Assembly (NCBI RefSeq): GCF_002153375.1 | Contig: NZ_MTBQ01000002.1 | Span: 2,223-66,222, forward strand | Reading direction: 5' to 3' | Length of the DNA stretch: 64,000 nucleotides | Source of the DNA: Oceanobacillus rekensis | Lineage (GTDB): Bacteria > Bacillota > Bacilli > Bacillales > Amphibacillaceae | In this document: positions 35,218-43,767 of the stretch, piece after piece | Layout: every line of letters begins with the position of its first letter | Position numbering within the stretch: position 1 is the stretch's first letter | The notes under the pieces: generated by a model | Seen by the model: only the letters and a program-made list of their open reading frames with translations | The model's database searches: none | Told to the model about the DNA's origin: nothing | Translations under genes and position numbers: made by a program

Positions 35218-36345
35218 ATGTTACTGAATCATAAATACGAAATTTATCCTTCAGACGAACAAAAAGAACAACTGGAGCGCTGGATTTCTTATTGTCGTCA
35301 AGCCTATAATTCTGCACTTCTGGATAAACAACGAAAATATAAGCAATCCAAAGAATCATACACACGCTTTGCCATGCAAAAACAATTAAAGTTAGATAAA
35401 AGTAAAATACCTTTTCTAAAAAAAATACCTTCTCAACCATTGCAAGAAGTATTCATTCGATTAGATAAAGCCTTTGTAAATTTTTTTCGAAAACAAGCAA
35501 ACTACCCAAAGTTAAAGAAATACAAAGAATACAACAGCATGACTTTCCCACAATTTGGCTTCAAACCAAACTCACATCACGCTTGAGCAGCCTCTTTTGC
35601 CACTAATGGAAATCTACAACTTTCAAAACTAGGTCAACTACCCATTCATTTACATCGTCCGATAGACGGAACGATCAAACAACTCATTATAAAACGACAA
35701 GGAACACGCTGGTATGCTATTTTTAGTGTCGAGAGGCAAGTATATCCAGCACCAATCAACAGAGACCTTGTAGTTGGAATTGACGTTGGGTTGGATAAAT
35801 ATGCCGTTTTATCCGATGGTAAAAGCTTTGAGAACCCAAGATTTCTTCGTCAAACAGAAAAGAAGTTGAAACGAGCACAAAAGAAGCTTTCCCAACAAAA
35901 GCGAGGCTCAGCCAATTATAAGAAACAAGTCATCAAAATCCGTAAGCTTCATGAAAAAGTAGCTAACCAACGAAGGGATACCTTACATAAATGGAGCTAC
36001 AATCTAACGAAATACTATTCCGTTATTGCAGTAGAAAACTTAAACATTCGAAATATGGTAAAAAACAAACGTTTAGCTAAGTCCATTTCGGATGCAGGCT
36101 GGGGAATGTTTCGCAATATGCTATCTTACAAATGTGAAAGGAATGGTGGATTACTTATAAAAGTCAATCCAGAATTTACGACTCAAGATTGTTCAGAATG
36201 TGGTACACGTGTGAAAAAATCCTTATCCATTCGCACGCATGTTTGTAAAAGCTGTGGAACCATCCTGGATCGTGATTATAATGCGAGCCTAAATATTTTA
36301 CGTAAAGGACTAGAACAGTTAGATCAAATGTTAGTGATGGATTAA
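35218..36345 (+). pseudogene. tnpB: tnpB, interrupted by one in-frame TGA
   Basis: A 375-codon TnpB frame, full length for RNA-guided nucleases of this family, with a single in-frame TGA at 35584-35586 (codon 123) and no frameshift. The RuvC residues are otherwise intact: Asp in VVGIDVGLDKYAVL, Glu in IAVENLNI, Asp in LDRDYNAS, and a four-Cys zinc finger (CSECG and CKSCG). A restart at TTG 35791 would give only the RuvC half. The stop could be a CGA to TGA or TGG to TGA change. RBS TTAGGAGG is good. Most likely an inactivated but recent copy. Confidence 0.88.
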
Positions 36346-36506
36346 TCCATAAAAACTGTAGGGCAAGGTTGTGTCCGAACAGTATAATCAAAGCCTGTGG
36401 AGACAATGTCAGCCATCTTAGGAAATCCCTTCGATGCAGTGGTCTGTGAAACAGGAAGCTCCATCTTCAAGCATTCGGAAAGAATGATAAGGTGGGGTCA
36501 TTCACA
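36200..36506 (+). ncRNA. Candidate omega RNA at the tnpB 3' end
   Basis: In TnpB systems the guide RNA scaffold overlaps the 3' end of tnpB and runs to the right end of the element. Here the 160 bp after the stop contains folded G/C-rich segments ending GATAAGGTGGGGTCATTCAC at 36486-36505. The guide would be the flanking host sequence from 36507 (GTAATACGAGCC...), inside the DUF3237 gene. Confidence 0.45.
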
Positions 36507-36877
36507 GTAATACGAGCCATCCGGTACTGCTTCCCCGCGAATTAACTTATCAATAATGTCTTTCGGGCCGTGCCTGAAGCCCTCATTTACAATATAAATT
36601 GGTACGCCATCATCTGTTTCAATTGTATAGTGGGCGACGACTTCTGTTACGCCGTCACTTTGGATCAGTTGATAATCCGCCCCTTCTTGAAGGATGGTTC
36701 CTTTTATTTCTGGACCTTCGAATGATCCGCCCGTGATTGGAATCACTCTTCTTTTTCCTTTTCCATATTCTCCTATTTCAATCGGGGAATCTACTTCTAT
36801 TTTTGCTGTAAATAAATGTGATAGATTCATCGTCATATTTCGGTCCTTTCTATATATAAGTGAACGCTCTTAGAAAT

Positions 36878-38215
36878 TTAAGCGATATTCTCTGAACTTT
36901 CATGCTCCGTTGCTTTCTTCGTTTCGCCATGTTTTACTTGAACGAAAAGCAGTGCGAAGGCGCCGAGTACTGCGGCACTTGCGATTGCTGTAAAGTTAAA
37001 TTGTGGCTGTAGTCCCATCGAAAGTAGAACGCCGATAAATGTCGGTGCTACAATTCCGCCGATACGACCTACAGCCATGGTGCTTCCAATTGCTGTTGCC
37101 CGCATTTCGGCAGGATAGTATTGCGAAACTACTGCATTAAATAAATTCTGGACGCCAACCGATGCAGCGCCAATGATTGCAATCAGTACAAAGGCAATAA
37201 ACATACTGGTTGTAAGACCGATAAATGATAGGGAAATTGCTCCACCAAAGAATAACGGAACGAGCACTTTTTTAAAGCCAAGCCGATCAACTAATGGACC
37301 AAAGATGACTGTCCCAAGAATAGCACCTACTTGCATGACAGCTGTAAACATAAGACTTGAGCTTAAATCATATCCCGCTTCCATCATAAGGCTTGGAAGC
37401 CATGTATTCATCGAATAAATTAAAACAAATGCACTGAAACACGAAAGCCAGAACATTAATGTACTAAAAGCGCGCTTATCCTCAAATAGCTTGAAAATAG
37501 CAATACCTTCCTTTTTAAGGGCAGGTGTAACAAGCTTGAAATCGCCTGTTAATGTCGAATCTATTTTTGAAAGTACAGCTCTTGCTTCCGCGTCTTTTCC
37601 TTTTCGAAGGAGAAAATCGACGGATTCTGGGATATCTTTAATGATAAACGGAATAAATAATAATGGAATTCCACCTAGCCATAAAACAGGCTCCCAGCCT
37701 ACTTCCGGAAGAAGCGACCTGCTTGTAAGGGATGCTAGAATAGCTCCAATAGAATAACCGCAAAATATGAAGGAAACGAGTGTCGTACGGATATGCTTTG
37801 GTGCATACTCTGTTGCGAGTGCGATAACATTTGGCATCACCCCACCTAACCCTAAGCCTGCTAAGACACGAAAAATGGTGAACATAATCGGCCCTGTGGC
37901 AAAACCGGATAAAGTCGAAAAGACGCTAAATAGGATAACGGTGAATACAATAATCTTTTTCCGACCAACTTTATCCGCTAACATACCAAATAAAAAGCCA
38001 CCAACCGCCGTTCCGAGTACTGTATAACTCCCAATTGCCCCTGCAGTCAACCCTGAAATTCCCCATTCGGCTGTAAGGGAAGGGATAATTGCACCATAAA
38101 CGACAACGTCATATCCATCAAACATAATAATAAGAAACAACCAGATTACAAGCCAAACATGAAAGGATTGAATGCGGCTCGAGTCAATCACGTTCATGGG
38201 ATTAATCATTTTCAA
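36878..38215 (-). CDS. MFS transporter, aromatic acid:H+ symporter type
   Basis: About 445 residues with twelve membrane helices. I choose TTG 38215 because AGGAGG is 8 bp upstream; ATG 38209 is a close alternative. AAHS-family signatures are present: DGYDVVVYGAIIPSL in helix 1 and GMLADKVGRKK between helices 2 and 3, the latter matching the G-X-L-A-D-R-X-G-R-(K/R) motif. The family imports benzoate, protocatechuate or related carboxylates with protons. A paralogue is at 49768-51099. Downstream on the same strand is the disrupted DUF3237 gene, suggesting a small aromatic-uptake operon. Confidence 0.9.
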   Translation of the reverse strand: MKMINPMNVIDSSRIQSFHVWLVIWLFLIIMFDGYDVVVYGAIIPSLTAEWGISGLTAGAIGSYTVLGTAVGGFLFGMLADKVGRKKIIVFTVILFSVFSTLSGFATGPIMFTIFRVLAGLGLGGVMPNVIALATEYAPKHIRTTLVSFIFCGYSIGAILASLTSRSLLPEVGWEPVLWLGGIPLLFIPFIIKDIPESVDFLLRKGKDAEARAVLSKIDSTLTGDFKLVTPALKKEGIAIFKLFEDKRAFSTLMFWLSCFSAFVLIYSMNTWLPSLMMEAGYDLSSSLMFTAVMQVGAILGTVIFGPLVDRLGFKKVLVPLFFGGAISLSFIGLTTSMFIAFVLIAIIGAASVGVQNLFNAVVSQYYPAEMRATAIGSTMAVGRIGGIVAPTFIGVLLSMGLQPQFNFTAIASAAVLGAFALLFVQVKHGETKKATEHESSENIA

Positions 38216-38504
38216 TTTTTTCTCCTCCTTTTTCAGTTTATTAACAGTTAGAATAATTAAAAAAATGCCTTTAATATGTAATTCTAACAATTATATAGTA
38301 TGAATAAGGAAAAGAGAAGATATTTTCGTAGATTTTGATGAATTTTGTAATTATTAGTAAAGGATTATACAATGCCTAAATTCCCTCTTGTTTTGCTGAT
38401 ATAAAAGTAGAGGAAATCTAGCGTATTGATCAGGTAACAAATTATACTGAATTTGATACCAAAAAATTATTAGAAGTTAATTTACGAGGAATGGAGTGAT
38501 TTGA

Positions 38505-39293
38505 ATGAATAGGCAACTTATTGATTCACATATTCATCTTGATATGTACGAGGAAGCGGATCTTAGAGAACTATTGCTTGAGCTGAATCCCAATCATATA
38601 AAGAAGGTTATTTCCGTATCCAATCATCTGCAGTCAGCAAAAAAGAATCTAGCATTAGCGAAAAACGATCCACGCATCCGACCTACATTCGGTTTTCATC
38701 CAGAACAGCCATTGCCAACGGATAGTGAAGTTGCACAATTGCTGCAATTTATCCAAGACAATCAGCATTATATGATTGCTATTGGGGAAGTTGGGCTACC
38801 ATATTATTTACGAGAGAGTCATCCAGAGATGCAAATTGAGCCCTATATTGAATTACTAGAAATATTTGTGCAACAGACAGTGAAACTGAACAAGCCGATT
38901 ATTCTTCACGCCGTTTATGACGATGCACCAATTGTTTGTGATTTGTTGGAAAAATACACGGTAACAAAGGCACATTTTCATTGGTTCAAAGGGGATCAGC
39001 GGACGATTGAACGAATGAAGCAAAATAACTACTATATTTCTGTAACTCCTGATGTTTTATATGAGCAGGAAATTCAGGCACTTGTAAAATCATATCCAAT
39101 TGAACAGATGATGGTCGAAACGGATGGACCATGGCCATTTGAAGGAGATTTTAAAGGGAAAATGACACATCCGAAAATGATGCACCAATCGATTGCGAAA
39201 ATAGCACAATTGAAGAATTTAGAATTGGGTGATACGTATCAGACAATCTATGAAAATACTTGTCGTTTTTATGGAATAAGTGGTTGGCTGTAA
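38505..39293 (+). CDS. TatD-family metal-dependent hydrolase
   Basis: 262 residues of an amidohydrolase-type TIM barrel. Metal ligands: SHIHLD near residue 8-13 (H-X-H), an acidic residue in IGEVGL, H in IILHAVYDD, H in AHFHWFKG and D in VETDGPWP. TatD relatives are cytoplasmic nucleases or deacylases; the divergence here (GFHPEQPLP in place of the usual GIHPH) puts it in the broad family, not clearly TatD itself. Single gene with GGAATGGAGTG upstream of the ATG. Confidence 0.88.
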   Translation: MNRQLIDSHIHLDMYEEADLRELLLELNPNHIKKVISVSNHLQSAKKNLALAKNDPRIRPTFGFHPEQPLPTDSEVAQLLQFIQDNQHYMIAIGEVGLPYYLRESHPEMQIEPYIELLEIFVQQTVKLNKPIILHAVYDDAPIVCDLLEKYTVTKAHFHWFKGDQRTIERMKQNNYYISVTPDVLYEQEIQALVKSYPIEQMMVETDGPWPFEGDFKGKMTHPKMMHQSIAKIAQLKNLELGDTYQTIYENTCRFYGISGWL

Positions 39294-39402
39294 TTTCTTT
39301 ATTCCTAAGAGAGATAGAAATTCCTTTTACCTAAATAGTAAAGCAGAAATAAATATATTTTCCTAGTATGTTATATTATAATTAGTACACATACTATAAA
39401 AA

Positions 39403-39636
39403 GTGAGTGATTTTTTGTTCTGGATCAACATAGATAAACAAACAAAGTCAATAAAAATACATCAAGCAAATTGCAAATATATAGTAAAGAAGGAAAGTAG
39501 TTATAAAGGAATCGAACGTGAATTACGTGACGGTGGCTGGTTCGCAATTGATTCCACGGAAGAAGCACAGCAATTTTTCTACTATAGTTACCCTAATTTT
39601 GAACGAAAGAAATGCAATGCATGCCATCGTTCATAG
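39403..39636 (+). CDS. Small Cys/His-containing hypothetical protein
   Basis: Up to 77 residues. The pattern HQANCKY near residue 20-26 and CNACH at the C terminus, with GGWFAIDSTEEAQQFFYY between, recalls compact zinc-binding modules found at ends of nucleic-acid-related proteins. GTG 39403 has only a weak ribosome binding site and TTG 39415 is an alternative. No partner gene. Function unknown. Confidence 0.6.
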   Translation: MSDFLFWINIDKQTKSIKIHQANCKYIVKKESSYKGIERELRDGGWFAIDSTEEAQQFFYYSYPNFERKKCNACHRS

Positions 39637-39850
39637 GTGACTGTCACTCCCTGGTTTATGTCGATAAGTGTCGAATTCTTTTACTGGATTGTGCTATTTT
39701 AATCGGGGAATGAACTTTGAATTTTGCAGAATGCTTTTTAGAGGAAATAGTTCTGTCCTATACAGACGGGGCTGTTTGCTTGTTTTTTACTTGAAGTTAT
39801 CGGCTTTTTATGCCATAGTATTACTGTAATTAAAAATAGAATATAAGTTG

Positions 39851-39942
39851 TAGGGGGACCAGTGTTGCTGGTTGAGATTGTATCCGTTTAGATACTGACT
39901 CTTAGAACCTGATCTGGCTAGAGACCAGCGTAGGGAACATGC
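39851..39942 (+). promoter_or_regulatory. TPP riboswitch (THI element)
   Basis: Contains the conserved segments GGGGG...CTGGTTGAGA, GAACCTGATCTGG and CCAGCGTAGGGAAC in the standard order. Binding of thiamine pyrophosphate should switch off the thiY-type operon through the terminator that follows. Confidence 0.93.
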
Positions 39943-39963
39943 TCGATACATAAATAATAGTAT

Positions 39964-39998
39964 GCGCCCTGGAATTCATTTCTAGGGCGCTATTTGAT
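39964..39998 (+). terminator. Riboswitch-controlled terminator
   Basis: GCGCCCT-G-GAA / TTC-T-AGGGCGC hairpin followed by a T-rich tract, 22 bp after the riboswitch. Confidence 0.85.
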
Positions 39999-40060
39999 TT
40001 TTAAAATTCTATTAGTATAAAAGCAGCCTCTATCAAACTTATACGAGGAGGAATTTCGCA

Positions 40061-41071
40061 GTGAGAAAAATCATAGGTATTATTTTTCTGCTCATCATGC
40101 TCACAGCTTGTGGGAATAATGATGGGGAGACATCTGTTGATACAGATGGACAGCAAGAATTAGAGGAAGTAACCGTTGTATTAGACTGGACACCAAATAC
40201 GAATCATACTGGTTTATATGTTGCAGCGGATAAAGGATATTTTGAAGAAGAGGGACTTGATGTGGAAATCATCATGCCTGGTGAGGCTGGTGCGGATCAG
40301 TTAGTGGCATCGGGACAAGCGGAATTTGGTGTAAGTTATCAGGAATCCATCACAGAAGCACGAATCCAGGATATTCCAATTGTATCGATTGCAGCGGTTA
40401 TTCAGCATAATACTTCTGGGTTTGCATCTGTAAAAGATAAAAATATTACAACGCCAAAAGATTTCGAGGGAAAATCGTACGGTGGATGGGGTGCACCGGT
40501 TGAGAAGGCGGTTCTCGATTCGATTATGAAGCAGGAAGATGCTGACGTGGAGCAGGTCGAGATCGTCAATATTGGTGATGCAGACTTCTTCACTGCAATG
40601 GAGCAGGGTATCGACTTTGCTTGGATATATTATGGCTGGACAGGGATAGAAGCAGAACTTCGTGAGGAACCGATTAACATGGTTTATTTAACGGATTATA
40701 GTGAGAAACTGGATTACTATACACCGGTACTTGCTACGAATGAAAAAATGATAGAAGAGAATCCAGAAACGATAGAGAAATTTTTAAAAGCTGTCTCAAA
40801 AGGCTATCAGCTTGCAATCGATCATCCTGAAGAAGCAGCAGACATTCTACTTGCAGCAGTTCCTGATTTAGATCCTGAATTAGTAAAAGCTAGTCAGGAA
40901 TGGTTAGCATCGAAATATCAAGATGATGCGGACCGTTGGGGCGAGCAAAAACTGGAAGTATGGGAAAACTATGCAACATGGATGTATGATAATGGTTTAT
41001 TAGAAGCAGAGCTAGATAGTGAACAAGCATTTACGAATGGATTTTTACCAGAAAATGAGGAGGAAGAATAA
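40061..41071 (+). CDS. thiY: Thiamine-precursor ABC transporter substrate-binding lipoprotein
   Basis: 336 residues. GTG start with GAGGAGG upstream. A lipobox LTAC at about 15-18 anchors it. NMT1/ThiY-like motifs: VVLDWTPNTNHTGLYVAADKGYFEEEGL, IIMPGEAGADQLVASGQAEFGVSYQ and YGGWGAPVEKAVL. By analogy with Bacillus halodurans ThiY it binds formylaminopyrimidine, a base-degraded thiamine product that is recycled to HMP. First gene after the TPP riboswitch; its stop overlaps the next start by 1 bp (TAATG). Confidence 0.92.
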   Translation: MRKIIGIIFLLIMLTACGNNDGETSVDTDGQQELEEVTVVLDWTPNTNHTGLYVAADKGYFEEEGLDVEIIMPGEAGADQLVASGQAEFGVSYQESITEARIQDIPIVSIAAVIQHNTSGFASVKDKNITTPKDFEGKSYGGWGAPVEKAVLDSIMKQEDADVEQVEIVNIGDADFFTAMEQGIDFAWIYYGWTGIEAELREEPINMVYLTDYSEKLDYYTPVLATNEKMIEENPETIEKFLKAVSKGYQLAIDHPEEAADILLAAVPDLDPELVKASQEWLASKYQDDADRWGEQKLEVWENYATWMYDNGLLEAELDSEQAFTNGFLPENEEEE

Positions 41072-41361
41072 TGGCAAATGCACTCGTAAGTATTCAAATT
41101 ATCCCAAAAACAGCAAATGGAGAAGATACAATTCCATTTGTCGATGATGCCATTGCAATCATTGAAGCATCTGGTGTGAAATATCAGGTAAATCCTCTGG
41201 AAACAACGATGGAAGGCGAGTTATCTTTCCTATTTAATATCATTGAGAAAATGAATGAGAAAATGACGGAAAAAGGCTGTCCAAGTGTTATTTCTCAAAT
41301 TAAAGTATTCTATAAACCCGATGGCGCGTCAATGGATGAATTAACGGAGAAATATCGCTAA
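41071..41361 (+). CDS. DUF77/MTH1187-family thiamine-binding protein
   Basis: 96 residues of a ferredoxin-like fold family known to bind thiamine-type ligands (YkoF/MTH1187 relatives). Motifs: VSIQIIPK at the N terminus, PFVDDAIAIIEASGVKYQVNPLETTMEGE and a closing VISQIKVFYKPDG. It sits between the binding protein and the permease with 1-bp overlaps on both sides, so it is made in step with the transporter. Cytoplasmic, no signal. Role likely ligand carriage or sensing (inference). Confidence 0.88.
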   Translation: MANALVSIQIIPKTANGEDTIPFVDDAIAIIEASGVKYQVNPLETTMEGELSFLFNIIEKMNEKMTEKGCPSVISQIKVFYKPDGASMDELTEKYR

Positions 41362-42137
41362 TGCGTACATTATTTCAAAAAGGATGGCGACCGGTTTTGG
41401 TCCTCATCCTTTTATTTTTCATTTGGGAGTTTTGCACAAAAATTTTTGATATACCAAAATGGCTGCTTCCGGCACCATCACAAGTTATTACGGAGGCAAT
41501 CAGTGGCTGGTCTGTATATGCAGGGCATCTAGCATCGACGGGAAAATTAATTATTACTGGATTTATCATTGGCAGTAGTATTGGCATCCTTGTTGCAATC
41601 GGTTTGCACCTCATTCCTTTCTTAAGGGAAGCATTTTACCCATTGCTTATTATCTCGCAAAACATTCCAACAATCGTACTCGCACCATTGCTCGTTATCT
41701 GGTTTGGGTTTGGCATGCTTCCGAAAATTATCGTCATTACATTAGTTTGTTTTTTCCCGATTACTGTCGCCTTATTGGACGGGTTTAGGCAAACGAATCG
41801 TGATTTATTGTACTATATGCAAATGGCAGGTGCGTCCAAGCAACAAATTTTCTGGAAGCTGGAATGGCCACATGCACTGCCATCCCTTTTCTCTGGTTTA
41901 AAGATTTCTGCAACATATAGCGTCATGGGAGCCGTGATCTCGGAATGGCTTGGCGCGGGTAAAGGGATTGGTGTATATATGACATTAGCATCCTCTGCCT
42001 TTCGTACGGACCGCGTGTTTGTCGCGATTTTCTTAATCATTGCAACGAGCTTGCTGTTTTTTGCGATAATCATTGCTTTAGAAAAAAGGGTAATCAAATG
42101 GAAACGGGAGGAGGGGAATGGAAATGAGTCAGCTTGA
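41361..42137 (+). CDS. thiX: Thiamine-precursor ABC transporter permease
   Basis: 258 residues, about six membrane helices. The EAA loop YYMQMAGASKQQIFWKLEWPHALPSLFSGLKIS marks a BPD-type permease of the SsuC/TauC/ThiX group. Overlaps both neighbours, third gene of the TPP-controlled operon. Confidence 0.92.
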   Translation: MRTLFQKGWRPVLVLILLFFIWEFCTKIFDIPKWLLPAPSQVITEAISGWSVYAGHLASTGKLIITGFIIGSSIGILVAIGLHLIPFLREAFYPLLIISQNIPTIVLAPLLVIWFGFGMLPKIIVITLVCFFPITVALLDGFRQTNRDLLYYMQMAGASKQQIFWKLEWPHALPSLFSGLKISATYSVMGAVISEWLGAGKGIGVYMTLASSAFRTDRVFVAIFLIIATSLLFFAIIIALEKRVIKWKREEGNGNESA

Positions 42138-42861
42138 GATTGGGCATGTTTATAAATCATTCGGGGAAAATAACGTGTTGAATGATCTCTCATTCTCCGT
42201 CAAAGAGGGGGAGTTTGTTGCCCTTCTAGGTCCTTCAGGTAGTGGGAAAAGCACGTTATTTCGAATTATCGGCGGAATCAGCCAACCCTCCTCAGGGAAA
42301 GTAATGTTAAATGGCGAGAATATTACTGGAAAACGTGGTTCGATTAGCTATACACCGCAATCCCCATCGCTTATGCCATGGCGGACAATACTTGATAATG
42401 TGTTGCTTGGACAAGAGATTGCAGGAAAGCGTGATGTACAACGAGCATTGCAAATGATTGAACGAGCAGGACTTGGTGGCTTTGAAAAAAGCTATCCACA
42501 TGAACTCTCGGGTGGAATGCAGCAAAGAGTTTCATTTATTCGCAGTATTTTAAGTCCACAATCGTTAATCTTACTAGATGAACCATTTTCGGCATTAGAT
42601 GAATTTACAAGACTAGACATGCAAAAGTGGCTCCTCTCGATATGGGCAGAATACAAACGCTCCATCCTATTCGTGACACATAATATCGAAGAGGCGTTAT
42701 TTTTAGCAGATCGAATTATTCTCTTATCATCAAGGCCAGCAACCGTAAAATGCGAATTCACCATTTCTTTCGAACGTCCTAGAGATGAAGCCATCCTGCT
42801 TTCTGATGAATTTTTACAATGGAAAAAACGAATCCACCAAGCAATGAAAGAAGAAACATAA
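42124..42861 (+). CDS. thiZ: Thiamine-precursor ABC transporter ATPase
   Basis: About 245 residues. ATG 42124 has GGAGGAGGGG at 9 bp; ATG 42118 is too close to it. Walker A GPSGSGKST near 36-44, signature LSGGMQQR, Walker B LILLDEPFSALD and H-loop VTHN are intact. It overlaps thiX by 14 bp and closes the operon, which then meets a copy of the dispersed hairpin repeat serving as terminator. Confidence 0.92.
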   Translation: MSQLEIGHVYKSFGENNVLNDLSFSVKEGEFVALLGPSGSGKSTLFRIIGGISQPSSGKVMLNGENITGKRGSISYTPQSPSLMPWRTILDNVLLGQEIAGKRDVQRALQMIERAGLGGFEKSYPHELSGGMQQRVSFIRSILSPQSLILLDEPFSALDEFTRLDMQKWLLSIWAEYKRSILFVTHNIEEALFLADRIILLSSRPATVKCEFTISFERPRDEAILLSDEFLQWKKRIHQAMKEET

Positions 42862-42862
42862 A

Positions 42863-42936
42863 GGAAGCATGGGAACGGTTCTCATGCTTCCTTTTTTGGT
42901 GTGGAGAAAGCAAAATAACCGTCCCCATGCTTCTTT
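42863..42936 (+). repeat. Dispersed hairpin repeat, full copy
   Basis: Hairpin GGAAGCATG / CATGCTTCC around GGAACGGTTCT with T6 tail (terminator of the thi operon), then the inverted second half AAAATAACCGTCCCCATGCT. Confidence 0.8.
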
Positions 42937-42959
42937 TGTGAGAAGTCTAATATAAGCAA

Positions 42960-42985
42960 AAGAGGTTGCATTACTGCAACCTCTT
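42960..42985 (-). terminator. Terminator of the GlsB-type gene
   Basis: AAGAGGTTGCA / TGCAACCTCTT stem with A run upstream (T run on minus). Confidence 0.75.
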
Positions 42986-42999
42986 CCTGTAAAACTTAT

Positions 43000-43254
43000 T
43001 TATGCTGTTTTTCTCATAGCCTTCATAATCAGACTTACGATAAAGATTAATACAATTGCCCCAATTAATGCTGGGATAATGTAAAAGTCTCCAATTTCCG
43101 GTCCCCAGCTTCCTAATAGGGATGAACCAATCCAAGCACCAATAAAACCTGCAATAATATTACCAATAATTCCGCCTGGTACATCTTTTCCAACGATTAG
43201 ACTAGCTAACCAACCTAGAATACCACCAATAATTAAACTCCATAGAAATCCCAT
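43000..43254 (-). CDS. GlsB/YeaQ/YmgE-family stress membrane protein
   Basis: 84 residues with three glycine-rich membrane helices: IGGILGWLASLIVG, GIIGNIIAGFIGAWIGSSLL and AVLIFIVSLIMK-like end. This is the transglycosylase-associated-protein family, commonly induced by envelope or general stress; molecular role unknown. RBS AAGGAG upstream on the minus strand. The third GC-rich array lies behind its promoter. Confidence 0.9.
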   Translation of the reverse strand: MGFLWSLIIGGILGWLASLIVGKDVPGGIIGNIIAGFIGAWIGSSLLGSWGPEIGDFYIIPALIGAIVLIFIVSLIMKAMRKTA

Positions 43255-43379
43255 AATGAATTCACTCCTTTTTTTGTGTTGTACTCTATGTATATCCTTA
43301 ATTACTTTCTTTTAAACTTATTGGAGAAATGGAGGCTGGGGATCGCTTGGCTGGAGAGGCGTATGGGGAAGTCGGGCGC

Positions 43380-43535
43380 CAGCAACACTCAGACGGTCGA
43401 CAGCAGCACTCAAACGGGCGAGGGCGGCACTCAGACGGTCGCCAGCAGCGCTCAAACGGTCGACAGCAGCGCTCAAACGGTCGCCGGCAGCAATCAGACG
43501 GGCGGCTGCACCTCCCAGCCGGTCAAGCACAACCC
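43380..43535. repeat. GC-rich 21-bp tandem array, locus 3
   Basis: Units starting CACTC/CGCTC/CAATC recur at 43386, 43407, 43428, 43449, 43470 and 43491, an exact 21-bp period, each with CA(A/G)ACGG(T/G)CG. It is the same family as loci 1 and 2, here without the alternation that makes the others 42-bp repeats. It lies between divergent genes. Confidence 0.85.
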
Positions 43536-43650
43536 CCAAACAGTCCAATCCCCAAAAAACAGAGCTACTCATACTACCTAGGCCTTAATGCATGCAACAA
43601 TCATCCATCCTCAATCTAAAGACCGATGCCTATACTCCCGTTTTGCTCAA

Positions 43651-43704
43651 TTTACAGAAAGATTACGCTAAATTAACAATTAGGAAACAATAGACTAGTA
43701 ATCT
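43651..43704 (+). promoter_or_regulatory. Pho box for the 43768-46905 gene
   Basis: TTTACA (43651), ATTACG (43662), TTAACA (43673) and GAAACA (43684): four hexamers at exact 11-bp period, then 9 bp to TAATCT (43699-43704), a weak -10. The downstream 5' leader holds a small CTTCGG / CCGAAG hairpin. Confidence 0.75.
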
Positions 43705-43767
43705 AGTGTTGGGACTTCGGGAGAATTTTGCCGAAGAAATAATAAAAATGAAATGGAGTGTTGGTAC

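Larger units (their letters stand above)
35086..36506 (+). mobile_element. IS200/IS605-superfamily element, tnpB only (IS1341 type)
   Basis: The boundaries are inferred from where the interrupted DUF3237 codons stop and resume, so they are good to one or two bases. There is no target duplication, as expected for this superfamily. The left end carries a stem CTCCC-CCT / AGG-GGGAG (35091-35143), the right end GGTGGGGTCATTCAC. No tnpA is present. The element carries a promoter and a tnpB gene with one internal stop codon. Confidence 0.8.
34948..36836 (-). pseudogene. DUF3237-family gene split by an insertion sequence
   Basis: Two fragments on the minus strand, 36836-36507 (110 codons, MTMNLSHLF to DGSYY) and 35085-34948 (45 codons plus stop, FRSTVKTTPTFETS to VFYLVE), are separated by a tnpB element. 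Joining TAT TAC to TTT CGG restores frame and gives a 155-residue protein with DUF3237 hallmarks: GGSFEGPEIKGTIL, DYQLIQSDGV, YIVNEGFRHG and FETSSEKYGFLNR. The N-terminal piece as it stands ends after two IS-derived codons. It lies 41 bp behind an MFS transporter gene on the same strand, so it was probably the second gene of that operon. Function of the family is not established. Confidence 0.88.

Noticed and set aside
35791-36345. Separate gene for the RuvC half of TnpB
   Set aside because: It is in the same frame as the upstream half, separated by one TGA, and its putative TTG start has no ribosome binding site. Better treated as one interrupted tnpB.
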